Source of the DNA: a virus
Virus record (IMG/VR): IMGVR_UViG_3300031673_016576
Span: 1 to 56,578 of that record
Direction: 5' to 3' (one strand)
Length of the DNA stretch: 56,578 nucleotides
The position numbers and the translations under genes are program-made. The notes beneath the pieces were generated by a model that ran no database searches, was not told where the DNA came from, and saw only the letters and a program-made list of their open reading frames with translations. Below are positions 6,626 to 12,869 of the stretch, in pieces (position 1 is the stretch's first letter; every line of letters begins with the position of its first letter).

Positions 6626-7384
6626 TTGGCGAGTGAACGTCGAAGGTTATGTGGCTTCCGTAAAGTAGGCGCGCTCTACCTTGTTAGCGATGGTGCAATC
6701 GAGCCATGTGGTCTGCTTCCTCGCCGCTTAGAGATCTGTCCGACGTGCGGACACGGTCTGAAGGCCAATCGCGGATTCCAGTGGGTGCGTGCCGAACTTA
6801 TCAGTTACCCGACCGATGCGCGGGGTTGTGATTATTGTATCGGCACTGTCGAGGGCGTTCCGACAGTTACCAAACCCTGTGTGATGCGATCATTGGCAAA
6901 GACCCCGGAGCAGATCTTAGGCCTTCTCTGGGTTGGTGGGGCCTACTACCGTACGGCTGCACATTTCATAGAAGAGGCGCGCGTCCAGGGGATTAGCCGA
7001 CGCGTGTCCACAGTACCTAAGGGCCTGAAGTTAGGGAAGACCTGGGTGTTGTTGGCCCATCGGCGCGTCGTCGTATTGGATGCCGATGGTGCAGTACCTG
7101 CTGTCTTCGGGATGTTCCGACCGGCGCGTGTTGAGATCCTCATCACCGAGGAGCAGGCCACCAACGGAGAGTACCTAGCGGCATTGGCGAAACGGCGGAT
7201 TACACCCATCGTTGTATCGACCAATGACGCAGACCATAATCCTGATGCACTCTTACAGCTCGAACTTGATCTGGATGTGGGGTCGCCGAATGCACACTGG
7301 AAACGGCTCCGTGGTGGCGGCCCTACACCCATAAAAGAGGTGGGCAGATGCGACTCGGCATCGCCGGTTCCATCGGCGGTCTGA
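6626..7384 (+). CDS. Zinc-ribbon-containing hypothetical protein, 252 aa
   Basis: There is no good ATG. The TTG at 6626 lies 9 nt after AAAGAGG and is preferred to the TTG at 6617, which abuts it. The N-terminal half has CPTCGH and CDYC, a candidate zinc site; the middle is mixed alpha/beta (TWVLLAHRRVVVLDADGAVP). The last 37 or so codons read through element copy 2 (7276-7327) and overlap the start of the next gene by 37 nt, so the native C-terminus may have been extended by insertion of that element. No family assignment. Confidence 0.6.
   Translation: MASERRRLCGFRKVGALYLVSDGAIEPCGLLPRRLEICPTCGHGLKANRGFQWVRAELISYPTDARGCDYCIGTVEGVPTVTKPCVMRSLAKTPEQILGLLWVGGAYYRTAAHFIEEARVQGISRRVSTVPKGLKLGKTWVLLAHRRVVVLDADGAVPAVFGMFRPARVEILITEEQATNGEYLAALAKRRITPIVVSTNDADHNPDALLQLELDLDVGSPNAHWKRLRGGGPTPIKEVGRCDSASPVPSAV
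7276..7327 (+). ncRNA. TGGAAACG stem-loop element, copy 2, inside the 3' end of a gene
   Basis: Stem TGTGGGGTCGCC (7276-7287) with GGCGGCCCTACA (7316-7327): 12 bp, two wobbles. The outer pairs T-A, G-C, T-A differ from other copies but still pair, which is compensatory change. TGGAAACG is at 7298-7305. The element lies within the reading frame of the upstream gene and 20 nt before the patatin-like gene. Confidence 0.75.
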
Positions 7385-8241
7385 AGCCTGTCGCGTTGGT
7401 TGGTCTCTTCAAGGCCATGGATGACATTGGCCTTTACGACGAAATCGTCGCATTCTCGGCCGCGTCTGGCTCGGCTCCTTGGTGCGCGCTTGCTGCACAG
7501 GGTTGGTCACCCAGCGAAATGTGGGATATCGCTGGTAGTATCCGGGACAAGACCGTCTACGAAGATCCTCACATGCTCGGATTGGTGAGCGCGGCGATTC
7601 GATCCTTACGTCGGCGTGAGTTGCTGCCGGGCTGGACCGGGATCATGCGTGGAGACAGGTTGCGTGATTGGCTCTACGACCACCTCGGGACCGTGGACTT
7701 CGAGGACCTGCCGAAACCGCTGTATCTTACCGCATTTGACATCAACGAGGCGAGGGGTTGTCTGTTCGGACCCGGTATGACAGCGGCGCGTGTTGAGGTC
7801 GCCAAAGCGGTGCGCGCCAGTACCGCGATCCCGTGGGGCTTTCGACACGAAGACATCGTGATCTCACCCGGTGAACGTGCCCACGGATTTTGGGACGGTG
7901 GTGTTGTCTCATCACTCCCGATCTGGCCGCTGATCCAGTTCGAGAATGTTGATACGGCGATTGTTCTAGATGCTGCCGCGGTTACAGAGCCAGCGGGGCG
8001 GGAATGGATCAGCATTGATTCGATGGATGTGTTGGACATGGCCGAAGCGATGCTTGATGGTCATGTTGCGGCCGCGAACGAGATGGAAGTCCGGTACGCT
8101 AAGGAGCATGTACGGCTCATCGTATTGAAGGTGCGTGTGCCCGCGTTGATGTCGAATCCGGGTGGAACAATCGGACCCGCACTTTTCGAGAGCTATCTCG
8201 ACGCGAAAAGGTTGTTAGAGAAGGAGTTTGATGTTGGATAA
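7348..8241 (+). CDS. Patatin-like phospholipase, 297 aa
   Basis: Patatin-like enzymes hydrolyse acyl esters of phospholipids with a Ser-Asp dyad. Seen here: a glycine-rich start (GIAGSIGGLKPVAL), a nucleophile-elbow region SAASGSAPWCALAAQGWS and the downstream FWDGGVVSSLPIW, whose DGG holds the family's aspartate. The usual GxSxG is degenerate (AASGS), so the serine seems kept but flanking glycines are not. ATG at 7348 with AAGAGGTGGGCAG upstream. It sits between two stem-loop elements. Possible roles are membrane damage at lysis or lipid remodelling; this is inference. Confidence 0.75.
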   Translation: MRLGIAGSIGGLKPVALVGLFKAMDDIGLYDEIVAFSAASGSAPWCALAAQGWSPSEMWDIAGSIRDKTVYEDPHMLGLVSAAIRSLRRRELLPGWTGIMRGDRLRDWLYDHLGTVDFEDLPKPLYLTAFDINEARGCLFGPGMTAARVEVAKAVRASTAIPWGFRHEDIVISPGERAHGFWDGGVVSSLPIWPLIQFENVDTAIVLDAAAVTEPAGREWISIDSMDVLDMAEAMLDGHVAAANEMEVRYAKEHVRLIVLKVRVPALMSNPGGTIGPALFESYLDAKRLLEKEFDVG

Positions 8242-8244
8242 GTG

Positions 8245-8294
8245 GTGGGGCCGCCGAGGCTGGGATGGAAACGGAGTGAGATTGGCGGCCCCAC
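8245..8294 (+). ncRNA. TGGAAACG stem-loop element, copy 3
   Basis: A perfect 11-bp stem, GTGGGGCCGCC (8245-8255) with GGCGGCCCCAC (8284-8294). TGGAAACG at 8266-8273 lies in the loop. It begins 4 nt after the stop of the patatin-like gene and ends about 17 nt before the GGAGGAGG of the next gene. Confidence 0.85.
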
Positions 8295-8325
8295 CCTAAA
8301 CGAAATGCATGGAGGAGGTGATATG

Positions 8326-8787
8326 ATGAGTAGGCAAAGGTTCTATAGTATGGTGTTACTTGGCATACTCTGTTTGTGTGCAGCCCCAGCGATGGCGGCC
8401 GACATCCCGGACGCGGTCGAGAACACATTCCGCGAGATCGTGAACCTTGTGGGTGGTACTGAGGCGACTATCGCGGCGCGTGTCACGGGCGACGTCGATG
8501 GTAAGACCGTCTTATTGGCCGCAAAGCCAATAAATGGGTTGTGGCTCAAGGACGAGGCCCAGATCACCGATGGTGTTCGTCTACAACTCTCACTCGACTG
8601 GATCTATGATCCACTGATCCTCGTCGGTCAAGATGTGGATTGGCACGGCGGTATAGGCCTCCGCGGCCAGGCCGCCAACGCGGAGAAGGCCGTCACATTT
8701 CTGATTGGTGTCGGCGCGGTTTCGTCCGATGTCGATGAGGACGGCTTCGGCTGGTGCTTCGGCGTCGGATATAGCTGGCGTAACTGA
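8326..8787 (+). CDS. Exported small protein, 153 aa
   Basis: ATG codons at 8323 and 8326 both follow GGAGGAGG (8311-8318); 8326 has the better spacing. A clear signal peptide is present (MSRQRF, hydrophobic MVLLGILCLCAAP, cleavage AMA-AD). The mature part is rich in alternating beta-type segments and ends GWCFGVGYSWRN; an aromatic C-terminus can be a feature of outer-membrane barrels, but the length is short and this is speculative. It is flanked by stem-loop copies 3 and 4. Possibly a superinfection or envelope protein. Confidence 0.6.
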   Translation: MSRQRFYSMVLLGILCLCAAPAMAADIPDAVENTFREIVNLVGGTEATIAARVTGDVDGKTVLLAAKPINGLWLKDEAQITDGVRLQLSLDWIYDPLILVGQDVDWHGGIGLRGQAANAEKAVTFLIGVGAVSSDVDEDGFGWCFGVGYSWRN

Positions 8788-8806
8788 TCTCTAAACGAAA
8801 TCTCGC

Positions 8807-8860
8807 GCGCGGGGCCGCCGTTACGCATCTGGAAACGATGAAGATGTGGCAGCCCCGCGC
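8807..8860 (+). ncRNA. TGGAAACG stem-loop element, copy 4
   Basis: Stem GCGCGGGGCCGCC (8807-8819) with GGCAGCCCCGCGC (8848-8860): 13 positions with one C-A mismatch. The outer pairs differ from copies 3 and 6 but pair. TGGAAACG is at 8830-8837. The Shine-Dalgarno AAAGGAG of the next gene follows by 6 nt. Confidence 0.8.
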
Positions 8861-8879
8861 CATCCAAAGGAGTGGTGTC

Positions 8880-9611
8880 GTGCGCGTGTTCGTTACGGGT
8901 AGTGCTGGCGCGTTGGGTCGAGTTCTCGTGCCGGGTCTGCGGGACGGTGGCCACGATGTCGTGACCTTTGACATCGCTGAGAATCCCAGCCAGGATTGCC
9001 GGAGCCGTGCCGCTGTTGCTTCGGCCGCCGCGGGGTGTAATGTCGCCGTACTTTGCGCCGCCATTCCCTGGGGCAGGCCCGGCGTTTCGCCCGACGAGTT
9101 TCGGCAGGTGAACTGCGTGGCTGTTTGGGAGACGTTGATGGGGTTGTGGGAGGCGGGTTGTCTACGCATTATCTACGTCTCGTCTACTGCTGTTTACGGC
9201 CTAGAACCGGGGATGGATCACGGCTTCTCAGTGGACGAACCCTACTGCATCGACGAATCGGATCAGGGCCGGATGTTGCGTGAGCGTTCGATGCGTATCA
9301 ACTTCGGTAAGGGTCAATGCACCACAGAGATCGTGTCTTATGGCCAGTCCAAGATCATTGCCGAACACATGGTGGCCTGGCTCGCCAAGACCCAGAGCAT
9401 GGACGCTATCATCATTCGTTGTGGCCCGTTTGGGGATACACCACATAACATCTTCGGCTCTACGAGGACACCACCTGATCTGACGACGCGTGCCATCCTA
9501 CGACTACTCGCCTTGCAGCCAGCGTTCTCAGGAATCAAGGTCCTCAATCTCGCGCTTCGCAACGGTATGTTGTCTCTAACGCGCGCCGAAGCGCTTGGTT
9601 TGTTGGCGTGA
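8880..9611 (+). CDS. NAD-dependent epimerase/dehydratase (extended SDR), 243 aa
   Basis: The GTG at 8880 follows AAAGGAG; the ATG at 8838 lies inside stem-loop copy 4 and is rejected. The N-terminus has the Rossmann glycine motif VFVTGSAGALGRVL, then IIYVSSTAVYG (catalytic Ser/Thr strand) and YGQSK (catalytic YxxxK). These are features of UDP-sugar epimerases and dehydratases. At 243 residues it is shorter than the usual 300 or more, mainly at the C-terminal substrate domain. It could feed nucleotide sugars to the glycosyltransferases encoded elsewhere in the window; the substrate is not predictable. Confidence 0.8.
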   Translation: MRVFVTGSAGALGRVLVPGLRDGGHDVVTFDIAENPSQDCRSRAAVASAAAGCNVAVLCAAIPWGRPGVSPDEFRQVNCVAVWETLMGLWEAGCLRIIYVSSTAVYGLEPGMDHGFSVDEPYCIDESDQGRMLRERSMRINFGKGQCTTEIVSYGQSKIIAEHMVAWLAKTQSMDAIIIRCGPFGDTPHNIFGSTRTPPDLTTRAILRLLALQPAFSGIKVLNLALRNGMLSLTRAEALGLLA

Positions 9612-9625
9612 TTGTGGAGTTGTGG

Positions 9626-9677
9626 CGCGGGGTCGCCGTGTTGACGTTGGAAACGCTACGCTTATGGCGGCCCCGCG
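9626..9677 (+). ncRNA. TGGAAACG stem-loop element, copy 5
   Basis: Stem CGCGGGGTCGCC (9626-9637) with GGCGGCCCCGCG (9666-9677), 12 bp with one wobble. TGGAAACG is at 9648-9655. It follows the epimerase stop by 14 nt, and its 3' arm runs directly into TTTG and the TTGACA of promoter P3, so here the element ends a transcription unit or lies between two of them. Confidence 0.85.
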
Positions 9678-9681
9678 TTTG

Positions 9682-9710
9682 TTGACACAGCCATAGGCTT
9701 CTGATATACT
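9682..9710 (+). promoter_or_regulatory. Sigma-70-type promoter P3
   Basis: TTGACA at 9682-9687, a 17-nt spacer, and TATACT at 9705-9710. It is placed to transcribe the small zinc-ribbon gene at 9736 and the following coupled genes. Confidence 0.8.
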
Positions 9711-9735
9711 ACAGTAGATTAGAGATGAGCACACC

Positions 9736-9930
9736 ATGACCACTGAAACAGAATCATACACTGCCTGGTGTTGTCGCTGTCATGGCAACGTGCCTATCAC
9801 AAAGCCTGTGGTGGAGCGGGTGATCCATGGCAGGTCGTTTGTGATGAGGGGACAGTGTATGATTTGCGGCGGCCAGACCCGTTGCTGGGTGACGAAGATA
9901 GTGGCGCGCCGTTTCGGGGTGGTTGAGTGA
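9736..9930 (+). CDS. DUF5679-like zinc-ribbon protein, 64 aa
   Basis: The small protein has WCCRCHGNVPITKP and, after a strand, RGQCMICGGQTR, the two cysteine pairs expected for a DUF5679-like ribbon found in phages and archaea. ATG at 9736 is 26 nt after the -10 box of P3. Its stop overlaps the next start (TGATG). Function unknown; RNA or protein binding is likely. Confidence 0.7.
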   Translation: MTTETESYTAWCCRCHGNVPITKPVVERVIHGRSFVMRGQCMICGGQTRCWVTKIVARRFGVVE

Positions 9931-10214
9931 TGGCGGCCCGGAAGGTTGGATCACGGCAACTGGTCATCGCGGCGGTCAGGCGGAATCGGGGCTGTTTGCA
10001 GCATGCCGCCACCGAATTGGGGATCACGCGCGAGCGTGTTCGCCAGATCGTGATGGTCATGGGGGGCTACGAGAAGCTGGGTATTGTACGGCGTCGCGAC
10101 CACGCCTTACAGTTGTTGCGTTCCGGTGTGGATCACGCCGTAGTCGCCGCGACGGTCGGCTACAGTTCACGGACAGTGGATGATCTGGCTCGAACGATTC
10201 GAGATAGGAAGTGA
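9930..10214 (+). CDS. Helix-turn-helix DNA-binding protein, 94 aa
   Basis: I use the ATG at 9930, coupled to the previous stop, not the GTG at 9927. Two HTH-like segments are visible: CLQHAATELGITRERVRQIV, like sigma region 4 or FIS-type recognition helices, and VVAATVGYSSRTVDDLAR. It is basic. A role as a phage transcription regulator is inferred. Confidence 0.65.
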   Translation: MAARKVGSRQLVIAAVRRNRGCLQHAATELGITRERVRQIVMVMGGYEKLGIVRRRDHALQLLRSGVDHAVVAATVGYSSRTVDDLARTIRDRK

Positions 10215-10218
10215 TGGT

Positions 10219-10728
10219 ATGGCACAGACATTGACTTGGGATGTCTACTACATGCGCCTCGCCCATGAGGCGGCGACGCGTAGTAGGTGTGTGAGTCGGC
10301 AGATCGGAGCAGTCTTGGTGCGGGATCACTGCGTTATCGCGACTGGCTACAACGGCCCGCCGCGCGGTTCCGCACTCTGCCACGACGGTGTTTGTGTGTG
10401 GCCGCGTGAAAAGCGCGTGTTCCGAACCGATCTTTCCGGTTGCCCCGCGGCCCACGCCGAGGCGAACTGTCTCTACGCCGCGGCTCGTGTAGGTGTGGCG
10501 ACGGCTGGGGCGACGCTATACTGCGCCTGTGGGGTCCCGTGCAAGGCCTGTATGGTCGGCCTCATCAACGCGGGCGTGACCGGTATTGTCTGTCTTCCCA
10601 CAACGTCTGGGGTGGGACTTTTCTATGACGACCTCTCCAAGCGGTTCGTTGATGCTGGATTGGTTACGGTGCATATCCTTGATGAGCAGACTGGAGAGTC
10701 GTCCCGAATTGGTGGTGTGCATAGATGA
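10219..10728 (+). CDS. dCMP deaminase-like cytidine deaminase, 169 aa
   Basis: Converts dCMP to dUMP for thymidylate synthesis in phages. The zinc site is complete: HAEAN (histidine and catalytic glutamate) and PCKAC (two cysteines), with the N-terminal signature SRQIGAVLVRDHCVIATGYNG. The ATG at 10219 has AGGAAGTGATGG upstream; upstream in-frame codons overlap the HTH gene. Length is typical. It may also serve a modified-nucleotide pathway with the deoxyribosyltransferase-like proteins here. Confidence 0.9.
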   Translation: MAQTLTWDVYYMRLAHEAATRSRCVSRQIGAVLVRDHCVIATGYNGPPRGSALCHDGVCVWPREKRVFRTDLSGCPAAHAEANCLYAAARVGVATAGATLYCACGVPCKACMVGLINAGVTGIVCLPTTSGVGLFYDDLSKRFVDAGLVTVHILDEQTGESSRIGGVHR

Positions 10729-11459
10729 TACGACCCCGCTTACTCGCTGGCAAGGGGATGTGGATCTGGCAGATCGCGAAATGTGAGGGGGGAGATGTCC
10801 GACGTATCGTCGAGAAGGCTCGGTGGGCAGGACTCTCTCACATCCTCGTCAAGGTCGGCCAGGATAACCGTGCCTACGATTCTGTTGCTGCCCACGAACT
10901 CTACTACGCCGCGCGCGATGCCGGTGTCGAGTTTATCGGCTGGCACTACGTGGGCGGTACGACGATGCCAGAGATCGAGGCGGTGCGGGCGGCCGAGAAC
11001 ATCATCGACTACCACTCCCATATCTATGTGATCAATGCTGAAAAAGAGTTCAAGGGCCAACCAGAGCGGGCAAAGGACTTCATGCGCGCGCTCCGTGGCC
11101 ATTCCCATCTGCGCCGTTGCGTACTACTCGCCTTGTCGAGCTTCTACCTTCCTCGGAACCACCCCGACTTCCCTTGGGACCAGTTCACCCCCTACTGCGA
11201 TCTCTGGATGCCACAGATCTACTGGCATAAGAACGATCCTGTGTGGGCGCTGGAGGAGGCGTTGCGACAATCCGCAAACTTCGGCATTCCGCGTTTCGTC
11301 ACCGGTGCGGTCTATCCCGAGGCTGCGCGCAACGCTGCGATGGTGAAGAGCTTCTGTGATGCGGTGAGTCGTAAGAAGTTGTGGGGCGCGAACTTCTGGA
11401 GCTGGCAGCACTGCACCGCAGAGATGTGGGACGTGATTAGGGAGGCGCGATTCGAGTGA
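10725..11459 (+). CDS. TIM-barrel glycoside-hydrolase-like protein (possible endolysin), 244 aa
   Basis: ATG at 10725 overlaps the previous stop. Strand-ending residues as in lysozyme-like or DUF1906-like barrels are visible: KGMWIWQIAKCEGGD, FIGWHYVGG, IYVINAEKEF, LWMPQIYW and GANFWSWQH. The acidic residues after strands (NAEKEF) could be catalytic. No signal peptide, so export would need a holin (one is at 48546). It is not next to the holin, so a role in lysis is inference. Confidence 0.6.
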   Translation: MIRPRLLAGKGMWIWQIAKCEGGDVRRIVEKARWAGLSHILVKVGQDNRAYDSVAAHELYYAARDAGVEFIGWHYVGGTTMPEIEAVRAAENIIDYHSHIYVINAEKEFKGQPERAKDFMRALRGHSHLRRCVLLALSSFYLPRNHPDFPWDQFTPYCDLWMPQIYWHKNDPVWALEEALRQSANFGIPRFVTGAVYPEAARNAAMVKSFCDAVSRKKLWGANFWSWQHCTAEMWDVIREARFE

Positions 11460-11875
11460 CGGATCCAAGGGATGTGGTCGAGTCCATTCCCATACCCGAA
11501 CATGGCGAGCGGCCCTTTAGACGCATCTATATCGCTGGGCCGCTCTGGCCTTGGGACGCGGCTTGTCCACGCGCTGCGCGAGAACGGAACATTGCCCAGG
11601 CCGTTGAAGCCTTCTTCGCTCTGTCCCGTAAGGGCTGGAACTGCTACTGTCCCCACTTCAGCGCGATCTATGGCCATGAAATAGAGTGGTGGTCACAGTA
11701 CGAAGTCGTCTTACCGCGCGATTTCGACTGGCTCTCGGTCTGTGATGCCTTACTGCTTCTGCCAGGTTGGGAATCGAGTCGTGGTACCCGGAAGGAGTGG
11801 CTGGTGGCCCAGCACTGGGATCTCACCGTCTACTACAGTGTTGAGGAGGTGCCAGACCTTACCGTCAATGAGTGA
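11456..11875 (+). CDS. Nucleoside deoxyribosyltransferase-like protein (DUF4406/DUF1937 type), 139 aa
   Basis: GTG start overlaps the previous stop. The fold signature is RIYIAGPLWPWD, then CPHFSAIYG, and DALLLLPGWESSRGTRKEW, matching the IYIAGP...H...D...L..PGWE.S.G...E pattern of nucleoside 2-deoxyribosyltransferase-like phage proteins. These are thought to act on nucleotides or nucleosides. Together with dCMP deaminase upstream it suggests nucleotide metabolism; the substrate is unknown. Confidence 0.75.
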   Translation: MTDPRDVVESIPIPEHGERPFRRIYIAGPLWPWDAACPRAARERNIAQAVEAFFALSRKGWNCYCPHFSAIYGHEIEWWSQYEVVLPRDFDWLSVCDALLLLPGWESSRGTRKEWLVAQHWDLTVYYSVEEVPDLTVNE

Positions 11876-12857
11876 TAGTCCGGCGCGGCACCATCTACGA
11901 CACACACCCATCGATATCGGAGATCTGGAGAAGCAACCGAGTGGAGGCACTGGCATTGAGCCTGCAGCAGTGGTTGACGAGCAACCGACCGAGAACCCCG
12001 ATTCGGTGTATCCACGCCTTCCTGACGGTTCCATCTTCGACGATTACCCCGATGACTACGAACTGACCGAGACGGCCCGCCGTGTTCTCAACAGTTTGCA
12101 GCAAGGCCTGGAGTTTCGGGGAGAGCATTCCGAGTTCCTGCGACAGATCCTGACGCAACGCTGCACCCAGGTCCTGCTCCGTCGTCAGATACGTGTCGAG
12201 ATGCGTAAGCCGGAGTCAAATAGGGACCTCGGGGCGATTGCGAAGGCATCTGACCAGATACGGAAGATAGATGAGACATTAGTCAAGCTCTTCAAAGAAC
12301 TGGATCTGCTGCGCCTGTCCGAACGGAAAGGTACGCCCTACGACTATGTCCAGCGGATTCGGGCGCGGGCCGTCGAGTTCATGCAGCAACGTGGCTACCA
12401 GCGTGCCTATGCCTGTCCTGATTGTGGGCATATCAGCATGGTCTACGCGCTCTATGATCTTGACGTGCGGGATCTGCGGTGGGATGAGATCGAGAAGGAG
12501 TTGCTTGGCCGCGGGCTGGTGCCAGCACAGGTCACACCTGTACTTGATCAGTTGAAGCGCATGCGGCTGCTTGTGCGCGGTAACATCGTGGTGACGCCAC
12601 ACAGCCACCCATGGCTCAATCATCCACATTTCCCAATATTCTCGCCAGAACTGAGGGATATGCTCCATCAGCGGTGTGATTGCGGTAGGGCGCGGTTGAC
12701 GTTGGAAGAGGCTGGTCAGATCCTTCGGATCAGCCCAGTCGCCGTGGATCAACTCGAACAGGAAGACCGGCGCTTGCGGGGTTTGCCACCGTTGGAGGGC
12801 GAGGATTTGGGTGCGAAATCAATCTTCGAGCGGGAGGGTGAAGAAACGGCTAAATAG
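11868..12857 (+). CDS. Putative terminase small subunit or packaging-associated protein, 329 aa
   Basis: ATG at 11868 overlaps the upstream gene by 8 nt; the longer frame from 11742 lies over that gene. The middle is a long helical, charged region (RRQIRVEMRKPESN, KLFKELDLLRL), followed by CPDC...CDC cysteines and a final HTH-like segment (TLEEAGQILRISPVAVDQLE). Its position directly before the large terminase is the main reason to suggest a small subunit; the sequence does not prove it. Confidence 0.5.
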   Translation: MSDSPARHHLRHTPIDIGDLEKQPSGGTGIEPAAVVDEQPTENPDSVYPRLPDGSIFDDYPDDYELTETARRVLNSLQQGLEFRGEHSEFLRQILTQRCTQVLLRRQIRVEMRKPESNRDLGAIAKASDQIRKIDETLVKLFKELDLLRLSERKGTPYDYVQRIRARAVEFMQQRGYQRAYACPDCGHISMVYALYDLDVRDLRWDEIEKELLGRGLVPAQVTPVLDQLKRMRLLVRGNIVVTPHSHPWLNHPHFPIFSPELRDMLHQRCDCGRARLTLEEAGQILRISPVAVDQLEQEDRRLRGLPPLEGEDLGAKSIFEREGEETAK

Positions 12858-12869
12858 CCGTTACTGTAA

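Noticed and set aside
8801-8812. CTCGCGCGCGGGG as a possible extra CRISPR repeat.
   Set aside because: Only the alternating CG core is shared; it forms the outer stem of TGGAAACG element copy 4.
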